Assembly (NCBI GenBank): GCA_902761145.1
Contig: CACWJA010000001.1
Span: 49,909-113,908 of the forward strand
Reading direction: 5' to 3'
Origin: an uncultured bacterium
GTDB lineage: Bacteria > Patescibacteriota > Saccharimonadia > Saccharimonadales > Saccharimonadaceae
Length of the DNA stretch: 64,000 bases
Below the pieces are notes generated by a model. It was not told the origin of the DNA, did no database searches, and saw nothing but the letters and a program-made list of their open reading frames with translations. A program made the translations under genes and the position numbers. This document shows positions 42,912 through 53,621 of the stretch, piece after piece; position 1 is the first letter of the stretch, and each line of letters begins with the position of its first letter.

Positions 42912-42985
42912 TTGACAAATACCAAATTCTGTGATATAATGAGATTATATCCATACTCTAGCCCTCTCTAGAAGAGGGATTTTTA
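42912..42985 (+). ncRNA. Tiny promoter-terminator unit 2 (about 38-nt transcript)
   Basis: TTGACA (42912-42917), a 17-nt spacer and TATAAT (42935-42940) form a perfect consensus promoter. An intrinsic terminator CCCTCT (42962-42967) / AGAGGG (42973-42978) followed by ATTTTTAG begins only ~21 nt later. The next gene on this strand is 7.6 kb away, past two oppositely oriented genes, so this is not an attenuator of a following gene. Confidence 0.6.
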
Positions 42986-43034
42986 GTCCTAAAAAACACT
43001 GGTTCTTTTACACTGATATTTATTCATCCTATAA

Positions 43035-43062
43035 ATATAGTCACATTTTACTGTGACTATAT
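43035..43062. terminator. Stem-loop past the end of the surface-protein gene
   Basis: ATATAGTCACA (43035-43045) pairs perfectly with TGTGACTATAT (43052-43062) around a 6-nt loop. T-runs are weak. It is likely a 3'-end stabiliser or terminator for the minus-strand gene. Confidence 0.6.
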
Positions 43063-43098
43063 CTTGTAGTATAGATAATGATGCTGAATTTTGATGGA

Positions 43099-45159
43099 TT
43101 ATTCAGCTAAACAGCGAACAGAACGTCCAGAGTTCCTACCAGTATTGCCAACTGAGATACTATTAACGAGGAAGTTCAATTCGTACGAATCATTGTTACC
43201 GCCGGCCGTACTAGACCAATAATATCCATATCCGCCTTGGCTACTAAAAAAAGCTGGTGGACTATACATAAGAATTAGACCAGGTCGAACCAACCACAAC
43301 GGGGCCATGCGGATATTATTGAATCCATTGGATAAATAGCTGTAGGATGCACATGATTCGCCACAACTTTTATCTAAGATATTATCATAGCTTGCAATCA
43401 AATTGACCATTTCATTATAATTAACCTTATCAACATTAGGACCTTCTGGCAATCTCCAACCAGCTGGACAAATAGAATCCGGTGCATTACTAAATTGCTC
43501 GGTTATCCCCGAAGTGTTATTATTTGCTACCACGGCAGTCCAGTTGTAATAGTTGCCAGCATGGTAATGCGCGCAGTCTGTATGACCAGCAGCTTCGCAC
43601 TCTGCGAATGAATTATACTGTATATCACTACTATCAATACCTGACGTATAGTAGTATACATCGCCTGGATCGGCAGAGTATGGCACATTGTAATTATAAC
43701 CCCACCCACTTACGGACGTGCCCGTAAAGCTAATGGTACTATTAGCTGGAGTCCAGTTGGCGCTGATATTGGTATTTTCTGGAGTTAGGGTTGTTCGGTT
43801 GTTGAGATCTAGGTCTAAGTTCTGCGTCATCCAGACATTACCATCTTTTAGCCTGGAGATGTAGTAGGTTTTACTATCACGATTATCTATCAGCTGGTAT
43901 TGTTCGTCTTCTACCATGGATCTTAGCACGGTGGCTTTGTCTTTTTCTGATAATGTTTTGAAATCTTGCATATAGGTAAGGTCTCCTATAGTAGGGCCGT
44001 CTTCTTCCCATTGTGCATAGAGGGTGATATTTGCAGATTCCCCTGCTATAGCAGTATACTCAGCTTCGTCTGCGTAGGCCTCGCCTGTCCCCTCTGCATC
44101 TGTGTTCCAGTCAGTGAAATGATAGCCGTCTTTGGCGTAGGTGTTTTCTGGAAGGGTGATGATGGTGCCTGCTGGGATGATGATGCTATCCATATCTTCT
44201 CCTCCATCATTGTCGTTACCATTGAAGGATAGGGTAGTGATGTAGTTTGGTGTTGCTGAGTAGTTTATACTACTGCCTTCATAGATGCCTTTGGGAATAT
44301 CTGGAGTAATGTAGAAGCCATAGTAGATGGTAGTAGTATCATTCTCTTCTGTTTCTGAATAGTCATCTATGAACTTAAGTATAGTAGGAACATCTTGGTC
44401 CGTAGACAGGGTGGTATATACCTTACTATTTTGGTCTTGTGGCTCTGTTAGTGATAGACCCCAGGTGTTGTCTGTGAGAGTAGTGACAAGACTCCAGCCC
44501 TTACCTACACCTTCTTCATTTGGTTCTATTGGTTCTGGCAGGGTTACCATTGGGATCTTGTTGGAGGGGTCTGTAGTAGATACTATGTCTGTACTTTCTG
44601 TGTAGGCAGTGAGAGTGTAGCCTGCTGCTGTTACTTCTTCTACGGTAAGCTTTACTGGTAGATATGCAAAGACTGGTTCGTCTCCTACTTCTATAGTTAG
44701 TTCTTCACTATCTATGTCTAGAGTGAGAGAGGAGGTAGATTCTTCGTTTTCTTCTGTATTGTCTATGGCACTAGTATTACCTTTACCTGCATTTACTAGG
44801 AGTGCAGCTAATGTACCTAGTGATACTACTAGTGCAAGTATTGCTAGTGGGATGGACACTTTCTTTTTGGATTTTATACTAGATATGATATTAGTTAGCT
44901 TAGATTTGGATGATGATTCTGTGGCTTTATTATGATGTTTCTTTTTATAATGTAGTACTGTAGCTACCACTGCTAATATTGCTACTATACTTATTGTGAT
45001 AATGGCAGCTTCTGTACCACCTATACCATGAGTGAATAAACCTGTGTCTGGTACTGAAATGTCTGTAGTAGTGGTAGTAGTATTAGCAGTAGGGTCTACT
45101 GATGTAGAGTCACCTGGTTCTACTATGTTTATTTTAATATTAGTGGTTGTAGTAGCCAT
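43099..45159 (-). CDS. Surface protein with InlB-type repeat and FISUMP domain
   Basis: This is a 686-residue protein. An N-terminal Thr-rich stretch carries SVPDTG (residues 35-40), then TM 52-70 and basic KKKHH, then a second Lys-rich patch and TM 102-122. The rest is exported. It includes an InlB B-type repeat (YHFTDWNTDAEGTGEAYAD...ITLYAQW, about 350-385) and a C-terminal FISUMP-like domain (KDGNVWMTQNLDLDL, CPAGWRLPEG, YYWSSTAG, SGRSVRCLAE). Such proteins are probably adhesins. SD AGGAGG and TATAAT precede the ATG. Confidence 0.8.
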   Translation of the reverse strand: MATTTTNIKINIVEPGDSTSVDPTANTTTTTTDISVPDTGLFTHGIGGTEAAIITISIVAILAVVATVLHYKKKHHNKATESSSKSKLTNIISSIKSKKKVSIPLAILALVVSLGTLAALLVNAGKGNTSAIDNTEENEESTSSLTLDIDSEELTIEVGDEPVFAYLPVKLTVEEVTAAGYTLTAYTESTDIVSTTDPSNKIPMVTLPEPIEPNEEGVGKGWSLVTTLTDNTWGLSLTEPQDQNSKVYTTLSTDQDVPTILKFIDDYSETEENDTTTIYYGFYITPDIPKGIYEGSSINYSATPNYITTLSFNGNDNDGGEDMDSIIIPAGTIITLPENTYAKDGYHFTDWNTDAEGTGEAYADEAEYTAIAGESANITLYAQWEEDGPTIGDLTYMQDFKTLSEKDKATVLRSMVEDEQYQLIDNRDSKTYYISRLKDGNVWMTQNLDLDLNNRTTLTPENTNISANWTPANSTISFTGTSVSGWGYNYNVPYSADPGDVYYYTSGIDSSDIQYNSFAECEAAGHTDCAHYHAGNYYNWTAVVANNNTSGITEQFSNAPDSICPAGWRLPEGPNVDKVNYNEMVNLIASYDNILDKSCGESCASYSYLSNGFNNIRMAPLWLVRPGLILMYSPPAFFSSQGGYGYYWSSTAGGNNDSYELNFLVNSISVGNTGRNSGRSVRCLAE

Positions 45160-45622
45160 AGTTATTTAATTCTCCTCCTATTATTATATATATGGTTATA
45201 TATTATATTGTTGTTATGCTTACAATTATATATATATATAAGTCAAGTCAACTTTTTGTTATGGTTTTTATTAAAAATAGCACTACTACATTGTTCACAA
45301 ATTATATTATCTACTACAATTGAGGAACATAAAGGCAAAGTTTTGACTTTTTCAAAAAACCAAACTGGAGCATTTTGCGGGTGGCACTCATCACTCTATC
45401 GAAGAGGGTCCGGAAGTTGGCAAACTGAGGTGTAGCGCGCGAGCCCCATGGCAGACCGCCCCTTGGGACGCGGACGACCTCCGGTCGATGGGAGCGAGCG
45501 ACGCGCCCCGAGAGAGAGTGTGAGTGCCAGGACCCGCAAGCCTCACTGGGTCGCTAAGCTTCCGAAATGTAGTAGATTAACGTAACTACTGCATAATATC
45601 CACACTACGCTACCTACTTTCA
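45160..45622. other. Intergenic region with copy 4 of the structured element
   Basis: This 463-nt gap between two minus-strand genes begins with AT-rich promoter sequence of the surface-protein gene (TATATATA tract near 45225-45240). Copy 4 follows at 45309-45577. A 75-codon plus-strand frame here (45208-45435) has no SD or promoter. Confidence 0.6.
45309..45577. repeat. Structured intergenic element, copy 4 (longest, GC-rich core)
   Basis: Outer stem ATCTACTACA (45309-45318) / TGTAGTAGAT (45568-45577) is identical to copy 3. The box ATTGAGGAACATAAAG is followed by hairpin GTTTTGA/TCAAAAAAC. A GC-rich centre shares GCCCCTTGGGACGC with copy 3, and the 3' box is TAAGCTTCCGAAAT. At 269 nt it is about twice the length of copy 1, because the central arms are expanded. 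Confidence 0.75.
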
Positions 45623-47644
<2,022 letters not shown>

Positions 47645-47690
47645 TCAAAACCAACGCCCATATACATTCACATAATTACTATTAACACTC

Positions 47691-48827
47691 TCAACTTTCG
47701 TAATCTAGCATCCATCTATAATATAAGTACAGATAGGTAGAAATATACATAGCAGTAAAACATGTCATTATATTAAGGCATACTGGCACAAACGGCACTC
47801 CATGCGTCCATTCGAATGACTTCATCCATAGATCAAACACAATCAACGGTACCATCACTATTACCCACACTATGGCCAGTACGAGTATCAATGCCACCAA
47901 CCGCAATACAAACTTTACCCTCCTACCCATCATCAAATCACTCGCCGCATGTATCGCCTTCATTGGATATAGCCCAGGCGCTGTCACCGCCACCAAAGCA
48001 ATCAAAGTGCTAGACAACAGATATCCAGATATCAACACCATCAATGTTGCAAATATAAAGAATACTAGTGCATAAAATGGCGTCGCCAAAAATTCTGTCT
48101 GGACCGCAGCTGAATACACTATTATTAATAGGAATATCGGTATGCACTGCACTATTGCTACAGCAAATACTACAAACGTAGATATTAATGGCGTCATGGC
48201 ATTGTACAATCCGTCACGCAACTTCACCCTATGACCAGCCAATCTATGCCTCAACAAGAACACCGTAGTTAGCCAGATTATCAAAAATATTATCACCCCA
48301 AACACCGTAGCTGCTTCAGAAGATTCGTTCGACAACCCACCCGAAGTAACCGTGGATATCAAAAGCAATCCTGCTTTCGCTACATTACCAATATCTCCGC
48401 CGGCCACCTGTACACTAGTCTGATCCAATACATCTTGAAACTGCGTGTAAGACGCCTCGCTCATTATCCCCACCAGTACCGCATTCATTACCACTACTAT
48501 AATAAGCAGCGGCACAAATAATTTCCAATTTTTAAATATCATCCTAAACGACGCAAAAATATGATACATCACACCTGGCACTTCTATATCACGTTGATAG
48601 TCCTCGCGATAAGATCTCCTAAAAGATTTATGTGGCCGCACCCTCTTTGCGCGCTTTTCCTTGGTCTTACCTTTTATCTCCAAAAATCTTTCCTTCAAGC
48701 CTTTTTTCTCACGGCGCACCTCAGTAGGCTTACGCTCTTCTTTTTGCAAAACTTTTTCTATAGTCTTATCTTTTATCTTATAGCGCTCCGTGCTACGTCG
48801 CTTCGTATTAGAATGTTTGTTTGCCAT
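47691..48827 (-). CDS. Polytopic membrane protein with basic cytoplasmic head, unknown
   Basis: This is a 378-residue protein. Residues 1-85 are extremely Lys/Arg-rich (KHSNTKRRSTERYKIKDK), suggesting RNA, DNA or phospholipid contact. About six TM segments follow (about 100-125, 165-190, 215-245, 250-285, 300-330, 340-365). I recognise no named family. It overlaps htpX by 20 nt in a lemA-htpX-membrane operon, so a role in membrane-protein quality control is plausible but not shown. Confidence 0.65.
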   Translation of the reverse strand: MANKHSNTKRRSTERYKIKDKTIEKVLQKEERKPTEVRREKKGLKERFLEIKGKTKEKRAKRVRPHKSFRRSYREDYQRDIEVPGVMYHIFASFRMIFKNWKLFVPLLIIVVVMNAVLVGIMSEASYTQFQDVLDQTSVQVAGGDIGNVAKAGLLLISTVTSGGLSNESSEAATVFGVIIFLIIWLTTVFLLRHRLAGHRVKLRDGLYNAMTPLISTFVVFAVAIVQCIPIFLLIIVYSAAVQTEFLATPFYALVFFIFATLMVLISGYLLSSTLIALVAVTAPGLYPMKAIHAASDLMMGRRVKFVLRLVALILVLAIVWVIVMVPLIVFDLWMKSFEWTHGVPFVPVCLNIMTCFTAMYISTYLYLYYRWMLDYES

Positions 48828-49686
48828 GTTCCAATCTCTCTATTCTTTTTTCTATCGGTGGATGCGAGCTAAACAAATTACTGAAAAACCCTTTCCTAAG
48901 CGGATTATTTATATACATAGCTTCGGTAGCAATGTTCTGACTTTTCATCGGCTGTGTATGTGCCTGAAGCTTCTTCAACGCGTCGATCATTCCCTCCGGA
49001 TATCTGGTAATATTCACCGCCGACGCATCGGCCAGATATTCGCGCTGTCTAGACACTGCCATTTGCGCTATTGCAGCTACTAATGGCGATAAAATCGCAG
49101 CTATCAGTACTAACACATATCCTACCGGGCTACCCTCATCATCACGCCGACGATTCCCGTAAAACATCATCCGACAAGCAATGTCGCTCACCAAGCCTAT
49201 CACACATACCAGCCCAAACACTATCATGCTCACACGTATGTCATAATTTTTCACATGCGACATCTCATGTGCCATTACAGCAGTCAATTCCTTATCATTC
49301 ATTATATCCATTAACCCAGTCGTAGCTGCCACAGACGCATGCTTAGGATCACGCCCAGTCGCAAAAGCATTCGGGGCCTTATCATCTATAACATACACTT
49401 TTGGCATAGGCAATCCCGTCGTGATAGAAAGATTTTCTACTATATTATATAGTCTAGGATTATCCTTTTTTGTAATCTCTCTCGCACCAGTCATCACCAT
49501 TGCGATGCTGCTTGCACAATAATACTGTATTAAGGCGTAAATCAATGATATAACTATAGTCCACACGGCAATCCATGGATCCTTATAGAAATACGCAAAT
49601 AGCCCAGCAATCACGCCAATCATTATCACAAACCCTATTATTATAAATACGGTTCTGCGCTTATTCTCAGCAATTTGCTTATACAT
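48808..49686 (-). CDS. htpX: Membrane zinc metalloprotease HtpX
   Basis: This 292-residue M48 protease has two N-terminal TM helices (residues 12-60), the zinc motif HEMSH in VMAHEMSHVKN (about 140), a third TM region, the Glu ligand in QREYLADASAV, and a C-terminal SSHPPIEKRIERL typical of HtpX. It degrades misfolded membrane proteins. It follows lemA by 26 nt, the common lemA-htpX pairing. Confidence 0.96.
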   Translation of the reverse strand: MYKQIAENKRRTVFIIIGFVIMIGVIAGLFAYFYKDPWIAVWTIVISLIYALIQYYCASSIAMVMTGAREITKKDNPRLYNIVENLSITTGLPMPKVYVIDDKAPNAFATGRDPKHASVAATTGLMDIMNDKELTAVMAHEMSHVKNYDIRVSMIVFGLVCVIGLVSDIACRMMFYGNRRRDDEGSPVGYVLVLIAAILSPLVAAIAQMAVSRQREYLADASAVNITRYPEGMIDALKKLQAHTQPMKSQNIATEAMYINNPLRKGFFSNLFSSHPPIEKRIERLEHGKQTF

Positions 49687-49712
49687 CTTTGCCCTTTACG
49701 CCTCAAACAATC

Positions 49713-50297
49713 TTATTGATCAAACTTTACTTCTGGAGCATTCTGAAGTTTAGCTTTCTCCGTCTCATCTACCTCATAATACTCACGTTTCTTAAAATGC
49801 CCTACCATATTGTTGATTAAATTGGTCGGAAAAGTCTTGATCTTGGTATTTAATTCTTTTGCTCCAGCATTATAAAATCTACGTGCTGCCTGTATTTTAT
49901 CCTCAGTATCAGATAACTCCGAGCTCAATTGCTGAAAATTCTTATCTGCCTTCAACTCTGGATAAGACTCCGTCACCGCCATAATACGAGACAACGCGCC
50001 TAGCATACTTTTATCTGCCTCAGCAGTACTCGCTACGCTTCGTGCGCCCATCATCTTTGCTCTCGCGTCAGACACTTGTTTTATAGCCTCTGACTCATGC
50101 TTAGTGTATCCCTTTACGGTCTCAACCAAATTCGGGATAAGATCCGAACGACGCTTTAGCTGCACGGTTATATCAGACCAAGCTTCATTCACCCGTTCAT
50201 CCAACTTTACCAGGCCATTATAAGACCCTATTATTACCGCAACGATAATTATTATCAACACAATAACAACAATCGCTATTATTCCACCTACTGGCAT
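49713..50297 (-). CDS. lemA: LemA family protein
   Basis: This 194-residue protein has one N-terminal TM (residues 5-25, IIAIVVIVLIIIIVAVIIG), then the LemA coiled helices: YNGLVKLDERVNEAWSDITVQLKRRSDLIPNLVETVKGY, and SYPELKADKNFQQLSSELSDTEDKIQAARRFYNAGAKELNT. Its function is not well defined in any bacterium, but it commonly pairs with HtpX. SD AAGGAG lies 7 nt before the ATG. Confidence 0.95.
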   Translation of the reverse strand: MPVGGIIAIVVIVLIIIIVAVIIGSYNGLVKLDERVNEAWSDITVQLKRRSDLIPNLVETVKGYTKHESEAIKQVSDARAKMMGARSVASTAEADKSMLGALSRIMAVTESYPELKADKNFQQLSSELSDTEDKIQAARRFYNAGAKELNTKIKTFPTNLINNMVGHFKKREYYEVDETEKAKLQNAPEVKFDQ

Positions 50298-50364
50298 ATT
50301 ATCTCCTTTTCTTTTATATAACCATTATAGCACACTATTTTTAACAAAAATCATAAATATATGC

Positions 50365-50370
50365 TATAAT
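50365..50370 (+). promoter_or_regulatory. -10 box of tRNA-Gly
   Basis: TATAAT lies 33 nt before the mature tRNA-Gly 5' end, with a TTAACA-like -35 about 18 nt upstream. Confidence 0.6.
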
Positions 50371-50402
50371 AAGTACATCAGCATACTAACAAGTATTGAC
50401 GT

Positions 50403-50479
50403 GCGAATGTAGCTCAGTTGTTTAGAGCGCTTCCTTGCCAAGGAAGAGGTCGAGAGTTAGAGTCTCTTCATTCGCACCA
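50403..50479 (+). tRNA. tRNA-Gly (GCC) with altered elbow positions 19 and 56
   Basis: Acceptor GCGAATG/CATTCGC, anticodon arm CTTCC-TTGCCAA-GGAAG (anticodon GCC), T-stem GAGAG/CTCTT, discriminator A and encoded CCA are all intact. The D-loop reads AGTTGTTTA (U in place of G19) and the T-loop reads TTAGAGT (A in place of C56). The other four tRNAs here have the normal GG and TTC. The two changes restore a U19-A56 Watson-Crick pair. Confidence 0.93.
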
Positions 50480-50581
50480 TTTTTGTTCCCGTATTTACAA
50501 AAACTGCCACAAACATACACATACCCTTGGCAATATCTTAGAAATCTGTTAAGATCATAACATAACCATTACAAAATACAT

Positions 50582-51553
50582 ATGGAAATATTTTTACAAA
50601 CACTACTTCTAATTGCCGGATTCATCTTACTTATCAAAGGTGCGGATTTTTTAGTTGACGGATCCTCTTCTATAGCATCAAATTTCAAAGTCAGTAAGCT
50701 ACTGATCGGCCTTACTATCGTCGCGTTCGGCACGGGCGCTCCAGAACTGGCCGTCTCTTTTTCCTCACTAATCAATGGTAGTACCGATATCTTAGTTGGC
50801 AACGTCCTAGGTAGCAATATCATCAATGTCCTTCTGCTTATCGGCATCGCAGCCATTATCCGTCCTATCAAAGTCAAGAAAGACACCGTCTCAAAAGAAC
50901 TCCCCCTGCTTCTACTTATATCTACTGCGCTTATTATATTATTACTTGATGTCAACTTATCAGAAGCAGTCATCAATACTTTTTCTCGCGCCGACGCCAT
51001 TATCTGTCTTCTCTTTTTCTGTATCTTCCTTTATTATTTGTTCTCCCTCGCCCGCAAAAACAAATCCGAAGCAAAAAAAGTCGACAAGCCAAAATACAAA
51101 CTAGGCAAATCATTTATCATTACTATCTTAGGATTAGTCGGAGTCATAGGCGGCAGTCAATTAGTGGTAAACTCCGCTTCCACCATAGCCACTACAGTGG
51201 GTATCTCCGAACGCATTATCTCCCTTACCATTATTGCACTCGGTACATCTCTACCAGAGCTAGTCACCACCGTAATTGCCGCCAGAAAAAAAGAAAGCGA
51301 CTTACTTGTGGGTAATATCGTAGGCAGCAATATCTTCAACATTTGTGTTGTATTGGCCTTACCAGTCGCCTTTGCTGGTGGAATCACGCCAAACAACTTC
51401 GAAACGATAGATCTTGTCATGCTTATAATATCTTCAATGTTACTCTGTCTTTTTGCCCGTCGTGGCCATGTTATTACTCGTACTGACGGATTTCTAATGC
51501 TTACCATCTTTCTGCTTTATTACGGTTTTATTGTATACGGAGCTTTCGTATGA
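50582..51553 (+). CDS. CaCA-family calcium/sodium-proton antiporter
   Basis: This 323-residue, ~10-TM transporter has the two inverted alpha-repeats that bind cations: LTIVAFGTGAPELAVSF...GNVLGSNIINVL (residues ~47-85) and LTIIALGTSLPELVTTV...GNIVGSNIFNICV (~215-260), separated by a Lys-rich cytoplasmic loop. It expels Ca2+ in exchange for Na+ or H+. A TACAAA -10-like box ends about 6 nt before the ATG. It overlaps the next gene by 4 nt (ATGA). Confidence 0.93.
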   Translation: MEIFLQTLLLIAGFILLIKGADFLVDGSSSIASNFKVSKLLIGLTIVAFGTGAPELAVSFSSLINGSTDILVGNVLGSNIINVLLLIGIAAIIRPIKVKKDTVSKELPLLLLISTALIILLLDVNLSEAVINTFSRADAIICLLFFCIFLYYLFSLARKNKSEAKKVDKPKYKLGKSFIITILGLVGVIGGSQLVVNSASTIATTVGISERIISLTIIALGTSLPELVTTVIAARKKESDLLVGNIVGSNIFNICVVLALPVAFAGGITPNNFETIDLVMLIISSMLLCLFARRGHVITRTDGFLMLTIFLLYYGFIVYGAFV

Positions 51554-52473
51554 ATTGGATCATCATCTTAGCCATCGCGGTTGTCTCCGATGCTCTACGT
51601 ATCTTTGTGGATAACTATATCTCAGATGTTTACTTCAAAGAACGCGGCGCCGTATCACAAAAAATCATTTCCGGCATCATAGTACCTACTGCCGGGCTAG
51701 CAATTCTGGTCTTCACTAATTTCAACTTTTTCTCTACACCATCAGATACTATTGCCCTACTATTGCTATCTGGCGTTCTTGGTAGTCTTGCGGGCATACC
51801 ATACTATCGAGCACTAGAGATTGATGACTCCACCAACGTTGGTATTTTTTTCCAATTTTCACCAGTTTTTTATTTGATCATTGGCTGGGCTATCGGTGAC
51901 GAAAGCTTTTCCATTATCAAACTCATCTCATGTATCATTATCTTAGCTGCACCTCTTACTATTATACTATCTGCTCGCAAACGTAGTCGCAAAACAAGAT
52001 TCAAGGCCGCCTTACTTGCTTTTATCTCTATATTATTTTACGTAGCCAGCGGTGAAACATTTATCCAAGGGAATTCTGCCAATGTCAATATCTTTAGTGA
52101 AATCGGCCTAGTACTTCTAGCTAAGGGCCTAACTGACCTCATCATTATCGGTAGTCGCTGCAAATGGCGTAAACGACTTTCTACAGTTATGAGGTCTAGC
52201 CATAATAAAGTTCTATTCCCTATCAATATCAGCATTATACTACGTATCGTCCAGGAAATTTCCTATCGTATTGGTCTAATAATGGCGCCAACTGTCGCTA
52301 TTGCCTCTGCCGCATCAGACTCAATAGAGCCCATTGTTATTTTCTTCATGGGCCTAGTGCTCACTATCATTTGGCCTAAATTTGGCCGCGAAAAATTACA
52401 AAAGAAAGTTGTTTTAATACATCTCATCGCAACCGTACTCGTCGTGATAGGTATTGTATTGATGCAAGTCTAG
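51550..52473 (+). CDS. EamA/DMT-superfamily transporter
   Basis: This 307-residue, ~10-TM protein is of the drug/metabolite-transporter type. Two duplicated 5-TM halves each end with an EamA-like segment (GIPYYRALEIDDSTNVGIFFQFSPVFYLIIGW and GLIMAPTVAIASAASDSIEPIVIFFMG). The substrate is unknown. It is translationally coupled to the CaCA antiporter by the ATGA overlap, so the two work in one export unit. Confidence 0.82.
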   Translation: MNWIIILAIAVVSDALRIFVDNYISDVYFKERGAVSQKIISGIIVPTAGLAILVFTNFNFFSTPSDTIALLLLSGVLGSLAGIPYYRALEIDDSTNVGIFFQFSPVFYLIIGWAIGDESFSIIKLISCIIILAAPLTIILSARKRSRKTRFKAALLAFISILFYVASGETFIQGNSANVNIFSEIGLVLLAKGLTDLIIIGSRCKWRKRLSTVMRSSHNKVLFPINISIILRIVQEISYRIGLIMAPTVAIASAASDSIEPIVIFFMGLVLTIIWPKFGREKLQKKVVLIHLIATVLVVIGIVLMQV

Positions 52474-52545
52474 TCAAAATAACTCAATTCGATTAAATAT
52501 CCTTTCTTTTGAAAGAAAACTAAGTATGTTATAATACCATTAGGC

Positions 52546-52619
52546 GGTGCTTTGGCGGAGTGGTTACGCAGCGGTCTGCAAAACCGCGTACACCGGTTCA
52601 ATTCCGGTAGGCACCTCCA
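52546..52619 (+). tRNA. tRNA-Cys (GCA)
   Basis: Acceptor GGTGCTT/AGGCACC, anticodon arm GCGGT-CTGCAAA-ACCGC (anticodon GCA), T-loop TTCAATT, discriminator U (a tRNA-Cys identity base) and encoded CCA. TATAAT at 52530-52535 lies 10 nt upstream, giving an almost leaderless tRNA transcript. Confidence 0.96.
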
Positions 52620-52643
52620 TTTTTATTACAAGCAAAAATACTA

Positions 52644-53621
52644 CTACCTTTCATATTTTATAATAGGGTCTTTTACTTTTGCCAATTTATTAGCTTTTTG
52701 CAATAATGCTTCTATTTTTTCATGGTCAGCCTTTTGCTCTTCTTTTCCGAAAGCCTGCTGCTGACGTTTGAGCTCGCCATAAAACCCTGTTCCTCTAGCC
52801 GCGTTCCAGAATAGCTTCTCTTGCGGCACATTTTTATAATGCCAAGGTTTATTGAATAAATTAAAATGCACCAATTTCGCTTCTTTAGATAAATCTTCCA
52901 CCGGCTCCACATTCCACCATTTATCTAGATGCTTTATTTTTCCACGCAGGATCACATTCATATAATCCTGATCTGGAGCCACAAGATCAGCATCGTATTT
53001 ATTGATAGTGTCCACCAGCGCTGTCAAGTATTTCATTTTGCGCAGTGCTTTCATGTCCATTACCAACACCCCAGAATTGCAATAATCCTTATATGTCACA
53101 CCTACTGCCTTGTTCACATACGCTCGGAATTCCGGTATCACATCAACTTTCGGATCTACCATCGCCGCCATAGCCATATCGCCCAGTTCAGTATCGTATA
53201 ATTTACCAATATCACCGCGAAGTATAGTATCACTATCTATATATACACACTTATCATACATAGGAAAAAGACGCGGAATAAAAAATCTGTAATAATATAC
53301 CGCGCTAGAAAAGAAATCTCCAGCACCCTTACGCCGTGAACAATATTTAATTATCGCTTTGAGATACAAATTACTACTAATTTTTTTAAACTGTATAGCC
53401 ACATTATCAGTAGCTAAGCTCCTTAATCTCACCCTATTTACCCAGCTAAGCCCATCATGCAATATTATCACCCTATAATGCCTCTCGCGATCGGTATACC
53501 GAGTCAAAGAATGAATAGAAGCTGCTGCATAAGCCGCGTAACCATTATTAATAGTCAAAAAAACCGGAACTATTTTAGTATGCTTACTTAGATGTTTTAG
53601 GCCTGTACTGAAAATACTCAT
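52644..53621 (-). CDS. GT8-family glycosyltransferase
   Basis: This 325-residue protein has the GT8 pattern: VPVFLTINNGYAAYAAASIHSL, a YYRFFIPRLFPMYDKCVYIDSDTILRGDI segment containing the DxD metal-nucleotide motif (DSD), NSGVLVMDMKALRKM, DQDYMNVIL, and the conserved HFNLFNKPWH near the C-terminus. GT8 enzymes use UDP-sugars on lipids or proteins. It overlaps the acyltransferase gene upstream by 38 nt. The N-terminal ~15 residues before the core look non-conserved. Confidence 0.9.
   Translation of the reverse strand: MSIFSTGLKHLSKHTKIVPVFLTINNGYAAYAAASIHSLTRYTDRERHYRVIILHDGLSWVNRVRLRSLATDNVAIQFKKISSNLYLKAIIKYCSRRKGAGDFFSSAVYYYRFFIPRLFPMYDKCVYIDSDTILRGDIGKLYDTELGDMAMAAMVDPKVDVIPEFRAYVNKAVGVTYKDYCNSGVLVMDMKALRKMKYLTALVDTINKYDADLVAPDQDYMNVILRGKIKHLDKWWNVEPVEDLSKEAKLVHFNLFNKPWHYKNVPQEKLFWNAARGTGFYGELKRQQQAFGKEEQKADHEKIEALLQKANKLAKVKDPIIKYER

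Noticed and set aside
45208..45435. 75-codon plus-strand frame in the gap before ligA
   Set aside because: Covers the 5' part of structured-element copy 4, with no SD.
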